Positions 1 through 7,314 of a stretch of DNA of 64,000 nucleotides are shown here, piece after piece. The DNA is from Paenibacillus sp. UNC451MF (lineage in GTDB: Bacteria; Bacillota; Bacilli; Paenibacillales; NBRC-103111). The stretch lies in contig NZ_KK366024.1 in assembly GCF_000686845.1 (NCBI RefSeq), forward strand, positions 254,356-318,355, written 5' to 3'. Both the position numbers and the translations under genes were made by a program. The notes beneath the pieces are model-generated. The model did no database searches and was not told the origin of the DNA. It saw only the letters and a program-made list of their open reading frames with translations. Each line of letters opens with the position of its first letter. Positions within the stretch are counted from its first letter, which is position 1.

Positions 1-2
1 GC

Positions 3-161
3 AAAGAAAAATTGTTTCACTTGTTAGACGGTTTGACGGAACGAGATCAGAGGGCAGCCATCGAATTCATTCAATTTCTTGCACACCGTAACGGAAAGAA
101 AATTAAAAATGAAGATGTCATCAATCTCTATGGCAAAAATTATTTTGTTGTTCCAGATTGA
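3..161 (+). CDS. C-terminal end of a small hypothetical protein (cut by the window edge)
   Basis: The first 52 codons are open in the third frame and stop at TGA 159-161; the start lies outside the window. The visible peptide begins KEKLFHLLDGL and contains the amphipathic stretch AAIEFIQFLAHR. Helical segments like this are common in short Bacillales proteins of the DUF2281 or antitoxin-like kind, but I cannot assign a family. A hairpin terminator follows at once. The function is unknown. Confidence 0.5.
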   Translation, partial: KEKLFHLLDGLTERDQRAAIEFIQFLAHRNGKKIKNEDVINLYGKNYFVVPD

Positions 162-194
162 TAAGCATGCAGAACTTATTATAGAACTGTAATA

Positions 195-243
195 CAAAAA
201 ACGGCCGTATCTCGGTATAATCCGAAGCGGTCGTTTTGTTTTT
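195..243 (+). terminator. Intrinsic terminator
   Basis: An AAAACGGCCG arm pairs with CGGTCGTTTT (one G-T pair) and is followed by GTTTTTC. It closes the truncated first gene and separates it from the sulfur operon promoter. Confidence 0.7.
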
Positions 244-254
244 CACAAATAGTG

Positions 255-283
255 TTGACGTGATAAAAAAGATTAAGTATAGT
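255..283 (+). promoter_or_regulatory. Sigma-A-type promoter of the rhodanese-tusA unit
   Basis: TTGACG (255-260) and TATAGT (278-283) are separated by 17 bases, a near-consensus housekeeping promoter. The expected start site falls at about 290, inside the first TACC...GGTA palindrome, so a repressor bound there would block initiation. Confidence 0.75.
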
Positions 284-288
284 TATTT

Positions 289-306
289 CATACCTATACG
301 GGTATG
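289..306. promoter_or_regulatory. Operator-like palindrome 1 (CsoR/CstR type)
   Basis: Arms CATACC (289-294) and GGTATG (301-306) flank a short AT-rich centre. The form resembles operators of the CsoR/CstR copper- and persulfide-sensing repressors. It overlaps the predicted transcription start. The protein that binds it is inferred from motif form and from the sulfur genes downstream. Confidence 0.6.
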
Positions 307-362
307 TGTAAATCAAGTTGTTAAAATGCATTTGGATTGTCCATTTTTTTTGATTATCAACA

Positions 363-376
363 TACCCTATAGGGTA
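363..376. promoter_or_regulatory. Operator-like palindrome 2 (perfect 14-bp, CsoR/CstR type)
   Basis: TACCCTATAGGGTA is a perfect 14-base palindrome lying just before the AGGAGGG ribosome binding site. It is the cleanest of four related sites between 289 and 1048. Confidence 0.65.
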
Positions 377-393
377 ATCGAGGAGGGTCATAA

Positions 394-705
394 GTGATTT
401 TTAAAGAACAACTTCCGCAGGAAGTAATGATTAAAATCCAAAACAATGAGCCAGTATTTGTTCTGGATGTACGTGAATCTGATGAATGGGAATCAGGTCA
501 TATACCAGGGGCAACACATATTCCGCTTGGGCAAATAGCCAGAGCACTAAATGAACTGAAATCAAGCCAAGAAACGGTTGTTGTCTGCCGCAGTGGCAAT
601 AGAAGCCGGATGGCTTGCGAATACTTATCTTCATTTGGATATAACGTGGTTAATATGAAAGGCGGAATGTCGGATTGGACAGGGAAAGTTGAATACGGCA
701 AATAA
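394..705 (+). CDS. Rhodanese-domain sulfurtransferase
   Basis: A 103-residue single-domain rhodanese, which would accept sulfane sulfur on an active-site cysteine and pass it on. The domain signatures are LDVRESDEWESGHIPGA and the active loop CRSGNRS, with the catalytic cysteine at about residue 65. The start is GTG 394, preceded by AGGAGGG (381-387) at good spacing. tusA follows after 17 bases with its own ribosome binding site, so the two are probably co-transcribed. The palindromes upstream suggest control by a CstR/CsoR-type persulfide sensor, which is inference. The protein is cytosolic, with no signal peptide. Confidence 0.9.
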   Translation: MIFKEQLPQEVMIKIQNNEPVFVLDVRESDEWESGHIPGATHIPLGQIARALNELKSSQETVVVCRSGNRSRMACEYLSSFGYNVVNMKGGMSDWTGKVEYGK

Positions 706-722
706 AAAAAGGAGGAATTAAA

Positions 723-947
723 ATGGCAAACTTGGTTATTGATGCGAAAGGCTTAGCATGTCCTATGCCTATTGTTAAAGCTAAAAAAGGTATCGATTCT
801 CTGGAGTCTGGTCAAATTATGGAACTCCATACGACCGACAAAGGGTCAATGCAGGATTTTCAGGCATGGGTTAGGTTGTCCAAGCATGAGCTGATTGAAG
901 CGAAGGAAGAGAATGGAGTATTTGTTTTTCTAGTGAAGAAAGGGTGA
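723..947 (+). CDS. TusA-family sulfur carrier protein
   Basis: A 74-residue TusA/SirA/YedF-family protein. The CPxP motif (GLACPMPIV, cysteine at residue 13) carries persulfide sulfur in this family. Length and the C-terminal end fit a stand-alone carrier. A GGAGGA ribosome binding site precedes ATG 723. Directly following a rhodanese, it is the likely acceptor of rhodanese-bound sulfur, as in cst-type loci of Firmicutes. The neighbouring operators suggest induction by reactive sulfur species (inference). Confidence 0.9.
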   Translation: MANLVIDAKGLACPMPIVKAKKGIDSLESGQIMELHTTDKGSMQDFQAWVRLSKHELIEAKEENGVFVFLVKKG

Positions 948-993
948 AGGTTAATCAATTTTAGCTGGTAGCTTTTTTTCCAGACATCATTCA

Positions 994-1021
994 TTGAACC
1001 TATACCCTACAAAGGTATACT
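994..1021 (+). promoter_or_regulatory. Promoter of the second sulfur unit, overlapped by an operator
   Basis: TTGAAC (994-999) and TATACT (1016-1021) have a 16-base spacer. The spacer and -10 region contain the palindrome at 1001-1020, so repression by occlusion is expected. This makes the membrane rhodanese and DsrE2 genes a separate transcription unit from rhodanese-tusA. Confidence 0.6.
1001..1020. promoter_or_regulatory. Operator-like palindrome 3 (CsoR/CstR type)
   Basis: TATACC and GGTATA arms around an imperfect centre, matching the sites at 289 and 363 in form. It lies between the -35 and -10 elements. Confidence 0.55.
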
Positions 1022-1032
1022 ATTATTCAATA

Positions 1033-1048
1033 ATACTACTGGGGGTAT
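1033..1048. promoter_or_regulatory. Operator-like palindrome 4 (imperfect)
   Basis: ATACTACTGGGGGTAT has ATAC/GTAT ends and a G-rich half-site, close to CstR/CsoR-type operators. It lies just downstream of the expected transcription start and upstream of the GGAGGT ribosome binding site, mirroring the two-site layout of the first unit. Confidence 0.5.
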
Positions 1049-1068
1049 ATTGAAGGAGGTCATCAGTG

Positions 1069-1449
1069 ATGAAATGGTTGGTGCTTATTGTTTTATTGTT
1101 TATTTATTATATGTGGTTTAGACCTGTAAAAGGTTTGAAATATATGGATAGCCATACATTATGTGAGTTTATGAAGAACTCGGAAGATCCAGTCATTCTG
1201 CTGGATACCAGAGACTCTGTTGATTACTATGCAGGTCATCTGGAAGGTGCTGTCCATATTTCATTAGGACGGCTCCCTTACGTAAAGAAGAAAGAGCTGA
1301 AGAAGGAAGCGCAGATTATTTTAGTTTCCGACTCGAAATACCGCAGTAAGAAAGCAGCAAGAATTTTGAAAAAGTCCGGATTTTCTCATTTGAGCGCTTT
1401 AAACGAAGGAAAGCCTTCTTACTGTTCGAAACAGCCGATAGGAATTTAA
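1069..1449 (+). CDS. Membrane-anchored rhodanese-like protein lacking the catalytic cysteine
   Basis: About 126 residues. An N-terminal membrane segment (MKWLVLIVLLFIYYMWF) precedes one rhodanese domain containing LLDTRDSVDYYAGHLEGAVH. The active loop, CRSGNRS in the upstream rhodanese, here reads SDSKYRS: serine 87 stands where the sulfur-bearing cysteine should be. The domain is therefore probably not a sulfurtransferase and may bind or present a partner (inference). ATG 1069 follows AGGAGGT; GTG 1066 is an alternative start. The DsrE2 gene follows after 21 bases, and both probably share the operator-flanked promoter. Confidence 0.8.
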   Translation: MKWLVLIVLLFIYYMWFRPVKGLKYMDSHTLCEFMKNSEDPVILLDTRDSVDYYAGHLEGAVHISLGRLPYVKKKELKKEAQIILVSDSKYRSKKAARILKKSGFSHLSALNEGKPSYCSKQPIGI

Positions 1450-1470
1450 GAAGTTAGAGAGGACGTCATT

Positions 1471-1953
1471 ATGGGAGAAAATAAAGAGAAGACTACGATT
1501 GTACTGTTCAGCGGGGATCTTGATAAAGCGATCGCTGCTTTCATCATTGCAAATGGGGCGGCCGCTTATGATCATGATGTGACGATATTCTTCACTTTCT
1601 GGGGATTGAACGCACTTCGTAAAGATGAGCCGTTAAAAGTGAAAAAAGGTTTTCTCGAAGGGATGTTTGCGAAGATGATGCCTCGAGGTGCCGACAAGCT
1701 GGGACTATCCAGAATGAATTTTGGAGGCATGGGTCCTCAAATGATCAAGCATGTGATGAAAAAGCATAATGCGTTAACCCTTCCACAATTAATTGAATTG
1801 GCCCAGGAGCAAGGCGTTAAATTAGTTGCTTGTACTATGACAATGGACTTGTTAGGGCTGCAAAAGGAAGAGCTGATGGATGACATTGAATATGCAGGTG
1901 TTGCCGCTTATTTAGGGGATGCTGCAGAAGCAAAGGTAAATCTGTTTATTTAA
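1471..1953 (+). CDS. DsrE/DsrF-like (DsrE2-type) sulfur-handling protein
   Basis: A 160-residue protein of the DsrE/DsrF-like superfamily (DsrE2 subgroup, often annotated 'peroxiredoxin family'). It starts TTIVLFSGDLDKAIAAFIIANGAAA and has the conserved cysteine in ACTMTMDLLGL (Cys121). Family members bind or transfer sulfane sulfur with TusA and rhodaneses. It is soluble, although the hydrophobic helices may lie against the membrane rhodanese encoded just upstream. A bidirectional terminator follows. Confidence 0.85.
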   Translation: MGENKEKTTIVLFSGDLDKAIAAFIIANGAAAYDHDVTIFFTFWGLNALRKDEPLKVKKGFLEGMFAKMMPRGADKLGLSRMNFGGMGPQMIKHVMKKHNALTLPQLIELAQEQGVKLVACTMTMDLLGLQKEELMDDIEYAGVAAYLGDAAEAKVNLFI

Positions 1954-2007
1954 GTTTTGAAACGGTGCATGAATTGAAGTACACAAGTAAATGCTAGAAA
2001 AGACCAA

Positions 2008-2038
2008 AAAACATTAGCCCTGAACAGCTAATGTTTTT
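2008..2038. terminator. Bidirectional terminator between convergent genes
   Basis: AAAACATTAGC (2008-2018) pairs with GCTAATGTTTT (2027-2037), with A-rich and T-rich flanks. It can end both the sulfur unit (+) and the LppM-like gene (-). Confidence 0.8.
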
Positions 2039-2045
2039 CGCGTTG

Positions 2046-2795
2046 TTACATATCGGTCGGCATTTCGATTGCCTGTGGTTCATTGAGGGCACGTTGTTTC
2101 TTACTTTTTGAAATCCAAATCACTATTATAACGATAAGTATTAGGATTACGAATCCGACCATCAACGACAAGTTCAAAATGTTGAGTGTTTTAATATCGA
2201 CTTTAATATCATTGTTTTTACCTGCGAACAAGTCCCACTGATAGGTTTTACCGTCATCTAATACCCTTGATGCATTTTGCATTTCCGCTTTGTCCGGCAG
2301 TGTCAGTGTAAACTTTAGATCAATCTGACTTACCATCATTTTTTGGAAGCCAGTAGGATCGGATGGGTCCGCTTGCATAGTGCTAAGATCAAAGTTACCT
2401 ACCAAATGGTTTGTATTGAAAAGCAACCCTTTATCGGTTGAAATATTCATTTTATTTTCGTTTGCAAAATCTTTTTGAATAACACCTACGTTTTTAATAT
2501 CTTTAGCATCGGCAACGTGTTTTTTTGCTTGAACACCCTGATAATCCCCATCTTTATATTGAGTGACAGTGAACCCTTCTGATTCAAAGTTCTTTTTCAT
2601 TTCCCCGATCAAATCGGTCTTGTTTTTGGTATCCATACTCATTAGAGCAATTAATTGAGAGCTCATACCCAATTTATAGTCAAGATCTGCCGATGAATCT
2701 TTGTTTAATGTAACATGGAAATCTCCTTTGATACAGCCGTTTAGCAAGATCATCGTGAGGATGAACATAAGGGCCATTAACATTTTCTTTCTCAT
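2046..2795 (-). CDS. LppM-like (DUF3153) lipoprotein with C-terminal membrane anchor
   Basis: About 249 residues from the chosen ATG at 2795 (MRKKMLMALM...). A signal peptide ends in the lipobox LLNGC. An extracellular domain begins FHVTLNKDSSADLDYKLGMS, as in LppM/DUF3153 proteins. A C-terminal membrane helix (LSLMVGFVILILIVIIVIWI) is followed by a basic cytosolic tail. The function of this family in Firmicutes is unknown. An upstream in-frame ATG at 2831 has no ribosome binding site and would place extra residues before the signal peptide. The gene stands alone between terminators. Confidence 0.75.
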   Translation of the reverse strand: MRKKMLMALMFILTMILLNGCIKGDFHVTLNKDSSADLDYKLGMSSQLIALMSMDTKNKTDLIGEMKKNFESEGFTVTQYKDGDYQGVQAKKHVADAKDIKNVGVIQKDFANENKMNISTDKGLLFNTNHLVGNFDLSTMQADPSDPTGFQKMMVSQIDLKFTLTLPDKAEMQNASRVLDDGKTYQWDLFAGKNNDIKVDIKTLNILNLSLMVGFVILILIVIIVIWISKSKKQRALNEPQAIEMPTDM

Positions 2796-2922
2796 TGAAA
2801 TACACCACTTTAACATAGAATTTAACAACATTAACCATTATATATAACGATTGGTATCCTGTCTATGATAAAAGTAGTTCCAAAATCCTAAGGGGGGAAG
2901 TACCTCCTTTACATAATAAACC

Positions 2923-2961
2923 AAAAATCCCGCATGGCCTATATGCCAAACGGGATTTTTA
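2923..2961 (-). terminator. Terminator of the small secreted-protein gene
   Basis: AAAAATCCCG pairs with CGGGATTTTT. Read on the minus strand it ends the gene at 3002-3289. Confidence 0.7.
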
Positions 2962-3001
2962 GTCTTTATTAAGCTGCCAAAGGGTTCCGTGAAAGCGATA
3001 C

Positions 3002-3289
3002 TTAATCGACGTAATAAGCGCCATTAGGTAGGGCTGTTCCTTTATTAACGACTACCAAACCGACTCCGCCTGGTATAAATGCTACCATGGAATCATTAGT
3101 GGTTACATATATGCCGGGGACATAAGTGCCGTTCACATTGGTTTGAACTGTAGAAGAAATAATCATTGTTTCAGGAGCTGTAGATGATGAGTTAGCTGCG
3201 TCCTCAACCGGTGCTGCACCTACCACCGCGGGAAGCATTAAAGAAGTTCCTACTACGAGAACAGATAATCTGGTTTTGAGCAATTTCAT
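3002..3289 (-). CDS. Small secreted protein of unknown function
   Basis: 95 residues from ATG 3289, which has AAGGAG eight bases upstream; an earlier GTG at 3298 sits too close to that site. An N-terminal signal peptide (KLLKTRLSVLVVGTSLMLPAVVGA) is followed by a short Ser/Thr-rich stretch and a compact beta-rich region (TYVPGIYVTTNDSMVAFIPGG) ending at YYVD. I do not recognise a family. It is predicted to be exported, and a hairpin terminator follows on the same strand. Confidence 0.65.
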   Translation of the reverse strand: MKLLKTRLSVLVVGTSLMLPAVVGAAPVEDAANSSSTAPETMIISSTVQTNVNGTYVPGIYVTTNDSMVAFIPGGVGLVVVNKGTALPNGAYYVD

Positions 3290-3547
3290 CGTTACCACTC
3301 CTTATCATTGGTTGTATGTACTAGTAAGGGGCTTTTATATATCCGCCTGGGAATAATTACCCTGTTACTGGATTTTGAAGCATTCCTTAGAATAATTTGT
3401 TAATTGGGTTGTTGTTCAGGTATGTGCAAGTAAAGAATTATGCAGAGTCGGATGGAACCGGTTTATAATAAATGGCTCGTATGATAGACTTTGAAGGGCG
3501 CCCATTGCACATGAGGCTTGAGAAGATGGACAGAGGAGGAAAATGGG

Positions 3548-4498
3548 TTGAGAAAGACAGCACCGAACATTTTAGTGTATCATCGCGAGGCGGATAAATA
3601 CGCGAACGTTCTGCGAGAGCATGGCTATACATCTATTCAAACCGCTTCAACCAGAGAGGAAGCACTTCTGTATTTGAAAGAAACCGATGTTATTTTAAGC
3701 TGGAGATTCCCTACTGACCTGTTGACGGGTCCTGAAGCTGCAAAAGTTCGATGGATTCAATCTACAGGAGCAGGTATCGACGACTTAGTGACGGATTCGA
3801 ACATTCCTAGCAATATAAAGATAACGCGGATTCTGGATCAATTCGGAGGTTTAATCTCGGAGTATGTGTTTGCTTATCTTTTATACATTACAAAAGAACT
3901 TCCTAGAATGCGGGAAGCACAGGCTCAGAGCCGCTGGGAGCCATTTAAGGTCGGTACATTAAAAGGAAAAGTCATTGGTGTTGCAGGACTGGGGTCGATA
4001 GGTTCGGAGATTGTTAGAAAAGCTCGTGCTTTTGATATGACGGTATATGGATTGAGCTTCAGCGGAACCAAAGCGGATCTTGTAGATCAACATTACGATG
4101 CAACCAATTGGGAATCCTTCGTTCGTGAGTTGGATTATTTGATTCTGACCTTACCATTAACTCCTGCAACGCATCATGTTATTAATAAAGAGATTATGAG
4201 CGTTATGAAGCCTAATGCAAGTATTGTGAATGTTGGACGAGGTCAGCTTGTTTCGGAGGAAGACCTGGTAGCCATCATGGAAGAAGGGCTGCTGCATGCA
4301 GCTGTTTTAGATGTATTTGAGAATGAACCGCTCGATCCAAGCCATCCCTTATGGTCGCTGCCAAACGTATATGTTACTCCACATTTGTCGGGTCAAAGTA
4401 ACTTCGAAGAGGTAGGACGTTTTTTCGTCGACAATCTTCGGTTATTCGAGCAAGGAGCCGAGTTAATAGGGACGGTTAATCGGCAAAGAGGATACTAG
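3548..4498 (+). CDS. D-isomer-specific 2-hydroxyacid dehydrogenase
   Basis: 316 residues. It would reduce a 2-keto acid to a D-2-hydroxy acid, or the reverse, with NAD(P)H. The Rossmann motif GVAGLGSIGSEIV is about 140 residues in. Catalytic elements are the arginine in NVGRGQLV, the glutamate in DVFENEPLDP and the histidine in TPHLSG. The substrate cannot be read from the sequence. The start is TTG 3548, eight bases after GAGGAGG (3533-3539); the longer frame from TTG 3518 would place that site inside the gene. It is monocistronic with a strong terminator. Confidence 0.88.
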   Translation: MRKTAPNILVYHREADKYANVLREHGYTSIQTASTREEALLYLKETDVILSWRFPTDLLTGPEAAKVRWIQSTGAGIDDLVTDSNIPSNIKITRILDQFGGLISEYVFAYLLYITKELPRMREAQAQSRWEPFKVGTLKGKVIGVAGLGSIGSEIVRKARAFDMTVYGLSFSGTKADLVDQHYDATNWESFVRELDYLILTLPLTPATHHVINKEIMSVMKPNASIVNVGRGQLVSEEDLVAIMEEGLLHAAVLDVFENEPLDPSHPLWSLPNVYVTPHLSGQSNFEEVGRFFVDNLRLFEQGAELIGTVNRQRGY

Positions 4499-4512
4499 TG
4501 GTAAAAAAAAAT

Positions 4513-4556
4513 GAATCCCCCTGGATCACTTATGAAGTGACCGGGGGGATTTTTGG
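4513..4556 (+). terminator. Intrinsic terminator of the dehydrogenase gene
   Basis: A long stem of ATCCCCCTGG/CCGGGGGGAT, extended by TCACT/AGTGA, followed by TTTTT. Confidence 0.85.
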
Positions 4557-4692
4557 TTAATACAGAGTAAGAATGAACTGCAATCAAAATGAATACATAT
4601 AGATCAAGCATAGAAAGTAGACAACTCCTCAAACGACATTCTAGGGACTGCTTAAGGGGACTACTTCAAATACTTTTATGAGGTGATAAAGG

Positions 4693-6150
4693 ATGAGTCA
4701 GAACAAGAACAAGCTTACTACGAGCTGGGGCGCTCCCGTAGGGGACAACCAGAACTCCATTACGGCAGGCTCACGGGGGCCGACTCTCATTCAAGATGTA
4801 CATTTACTAGAAAAACTGGCGCATTTCAACCGGGAACGGGTGCCAGAAAGGGTCGTTCATGCTAAAGGCGCAGGAGCGCATGGTTATTTCGAAGTGACCA
4901 ATGATTTGACAAACTATACGAAAGCGAGTTTTCTAGCGGAGGTTGGAAAAAGAACACCGTTATTCATCCGTTTCTCTACGGTTGCGGGGGAAAATGGTTC
5001 CTCGGATACCGTGCGGGACCCAAGAGGTTTTGCCGTAAAATTTTATACGGATGAAGGGAACTATGACCTGGTAGGCAATAACACTCCTGTGTTTTTCATC
5101 CGTGATGCCATTAAGTTCCCTGACTTTATCCATACGCAAAAAAGGCATCCGCAAACCCATTTAAAAAACCCGAATGCAGTATGGGATTTCTGGTCGTTAT
5201 CCCCTGAATCCCTACATCAAGTGACGATCCTGATGTCGGATCGCGGTATTCCCGCAACATTCCGGCATATGCACGGCTTCGGCAGTCATACTTTTAAATG
5301 GGTGAATGCTCAAGGAGAGGGAGTATGGGTGAAATATCATTTTAAAACAGAGCAGGGTGTGCAAAATTTAGCACCTGAGCTTGCAGCCAAGCTTGCAGCA
5401 GACAATCCGGACTACCATACAGAGGATCTGTTTAACGCAATAGATAAGGGAGAATTCCCATCATGGAAGCTCTGTGTGCAGATCATGCCGCTGGAGGATG
5501 CAAATACATATCGTTTCGACCCATTTGATGTTACCAAAGTATGGTCCCAAAAGGACTATCCATTAATTGAAGTAGGGCGCATGGTACTGGATCGAAATCC
5601 GGAAAATTACTTCGCTGAAGTTGAACAGGCGACGTTCTCGCCAGGAACCTTGGTCCCAGGGATTGATGTCTCGCCCGATAAAATGCTGCAAGGCCGCTTG
5701 TTCGCTTACCATGATGCACATCGCTATCGTGTCGGAGCTAACCATCAATCATTGCCAATTAACCGAGCTCGCAATGAAGTGAACAACTATCAGCGGGACG
5801 GACAAATGCGGTTTGATAGTAACGGAGGAGGCTCCGTTTACTACGAGCCCAACAGCTTTGGAGGACCTTCTGAGACTAGGGAGAATAAGCCGGCGGCGTT
5901 TGAAGTGTCCGGTGAAGCGGATAGTGTAGCCTACGATCATCATGATCACTTTACTCAAGCTGGAGACTTGTATCGTTTGTTAAGCGAAGAGGAACGTACG
6001 CGTCTGGTTCAAACTATTGTTGGCGCTATGAGTCCAGTTGAGAGTGATGAGATAAAGCTTAGACAAATCGGACACTTTTACAAAGCGGATCCGGATTATG
6101 GACAACGTGTTGCTGAGGGACTGGGGCTAAGGGTAACGGAAGAAAACTAA
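4693..6150 (+). CDS. katA: Monofunctional haem catalase
   Basis: 485 residues, the size of small-subunit (clade 3) catalases, which convert hydrogen peroxide to water and oxygen. Family residues are in place: catalytic His56 in [14 protein letters not shown], the distal Asn in VGNNTPVFF (about 129), and the proximal haem ligand Tyr339 in [15 protein letters not shown] 4693 follows an AGGTGATAAAGG region. I see no convincing PerR box upstream. It is a single-gene unit with its own terminator. Confidence 0.95.
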   Translation: MSQNKNKLTTSWGAPVGDNQNSITAGSRGPTLIQDVHLLEKLAHFNRERVPERVVHAKGAGAHGYFEVTNDLTNYTKASFLAEVGKRTPLFIRFSTVAGENGSSDTVRDPRGFAVKFYTDEGNYDLVGNNTPVFFIRDAIKFPDFIHTQKRHPQTHLKNPNAVWDFWSLSPESLHQVTILMSDRGIPATFRHMHGFGSHTFKWVNAQGEGVWVKYHFKTEQGVQNLAPELAAKLAADNPDYHTEDLFNAIDKGEFPSWKLCVQIMPLEDANTYRFDPFDVTKVWSQKDYPLIEVGRMVLDRNPENYFAEVEQATFSPGTLVPGIDVSPDKMLQGRLFAYHDAHRYRVGANHQSLPINRARNEVNNYQRDGQMRFDSNGGGSVYYEPNSFGGPSETRENKPAAFEVSGEADSVAYDHHDHFTQAGDLYRLLSEEERTRLVQTIVGAMSPVESDEIKLRQIGHFYKADPDYGQRVAEGLGLRVTEEN

Positions 6151-6152
6151 TC

Positions 6153-6202
6153 GAAGGCGGCAGCTGCCCTTTACATCGTGGAGGACCGCTGCCTTTCTTT
6201 TT
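6153..6202 (+). terminator. Intrinsic terminator of katA
   Basis: AAGGCGGCAGC pairs imperfectly with GCTGCCTTT and is followed by CTTTTTA. Confidence 0.65.
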
Positions 6203-6302
6203 ATGAAAATAGGGAGTATAGATCTGAACTTCGCACCGTTCTTGTAAGCGTTAGCATAGTATGCTGAAACACAAATATTGTTTAATAAAAGAGGTGAATA
6301 CT

Positions 6303-6794
6303 ATGAGAACTCGTATCTTATCCGAGCAAATGATAAAGAAACGGTTTCCGCATATTCGTTATGTAAGGATTCATACAGAGGGCCCAAATAAAGTGACGGT
6401 TTATGCTTGGAACGAGGATTTGCAACTGCAGGATAAGGATGTGCGCAGCTTGAAGCAATATGCATCTGATTACTTGCATCCTTATGTTTGTTTCAAGGTA
6501 AAGGCCTACCAGATGGTACAAACGGATCGAGTACCACAAGTGCAGGAGCTTCCGGACGGTCTCAAGAAAAAGGCAATGAGCAGAATTCTCGATCAGGATG
6601 AAATTATGGATTATATGAACCAGGTTTTTCCTTATGGCAGGCTGACTTTTACGGATTATGATTCTGTTGCGGGTACGCTGCGATTTGAATTTCTTTCAGA
6701 TCATCCAGTGAATCACATGGAACGAGGGCTTATTACTAACTATATTAGCGAAATGATCCCAATTGGTACTCGGTGTGAAGTCGAATTCAGATAA
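6303..6794 (+). CDS. Conserved hypothetical protein
   Basis: 163 residues from ATG 6303, which has GAGGTG upstream; the open frame extends to 6261, but that start lacks a ribosome binding site. The protein is soluble, with no signal peptide or membrane segment. It seems to have two similar alpha/beta halves: RFPHIRYVRIHTEGPNKVTVY... near the start and VFPYGRLTFTDYDSVAGTLRFEF later. I do not recognise the family. Confidence 0.7.
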   Translation: MRTRILSEQMIKKRFPHIRYVRIHTEGPNKVTVYAWNEDLQLQDKDVRSLKQYASDYLHPYVCFKVKAYQMVQTDRVPQVQELPDGLKKKAMSRILDQDEIMDYMNQVFPYGRLTFTDYDSVAGTLRFEFLSDHPVNHMERGLITNYISEMIPIGTRCEVEFR

Positions 6795-6925
6795 TGATGG
6801 TGTTGGTTGAGTAGTGTCAGAGGGGTTCAGACCTTTCATGTAAGCTCAAGTGATGTTTTTTGTTTGAAATGAGCCAAGGTCTCATGTAAACTGGGTCTTG
6901 AAACTGCATGAAGGGATCTGAAAGA

Positions 6926-7102
6926 ATGAAGATGATTATGTTCTTTGCACTGCTGTTACTGTACCCGCTATTTTTACACTGGATCAAAATTAGCGATTAC
7001 AGAGTCGTTCCTCTGGTGGTTCCCTATGCGCTTGGAGTACTATCCATAACGATCATGCTGACAGGTATTGCCGAATTTATTATGAAGAAAATGAAACCGT
7101 AG
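6926..7102 (+). CDS. Small two-helix membrane protein
   Basis: 58 residues from ATG 6926, with AAGGGA upstream; ATG 6908 is an alternative. Two hydrophobic helices (MIMFFALLLLYPLFLHWI and YALGVLSITIMLTGIAEFIM) are joined by a short loop, with a basic C-terminus KKMKP. No family is recognised. A strong hairpin terminator 60 bases downstream supports a real transcript end. Confidence 0.6.
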   Translation: MKMIMFFALLLLYPLFLHWIKISDYRVVPLVVPYALGVLSITIMLTGIAEFIMKKMKP

Positions 7103-7163
7103 GTAGTTCAAAAGAACTGGTATCATTCGTTATTATAAATGCAGCTAGCTTTAAAAATATCGC

Positions 7164-7205
7164 AAAAAAGCGCATCTGTAGCTTAACAGAGCGCTTTTTT
7201 ATTTT
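7164..7205 (+). terminator. Intrinsic terminator
   Basis: AAAAAAGCGC pairs with GCGCTTTTTT, extended inward by TCTGT/ACAGA, then ATTTTTA. Confidence 0.85.
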
Positions 7206-7314
7206 TATAGGAAAAAATGCTCAGTTGAGAAGGGAAAAGGAAATAAATGTCGAAAAGAGAATATGTATGTCGAAGTGAAGTGTAGTGTCATATTGTTAAA
7301 GGGGTTCGATAAAT

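Noticed and set aside
4560..4692. PerR-type operator before katA
   Set aside because: No TTATAAT-N-ATTATAA-like palindrome could be found; only AT-rich sequence is present.
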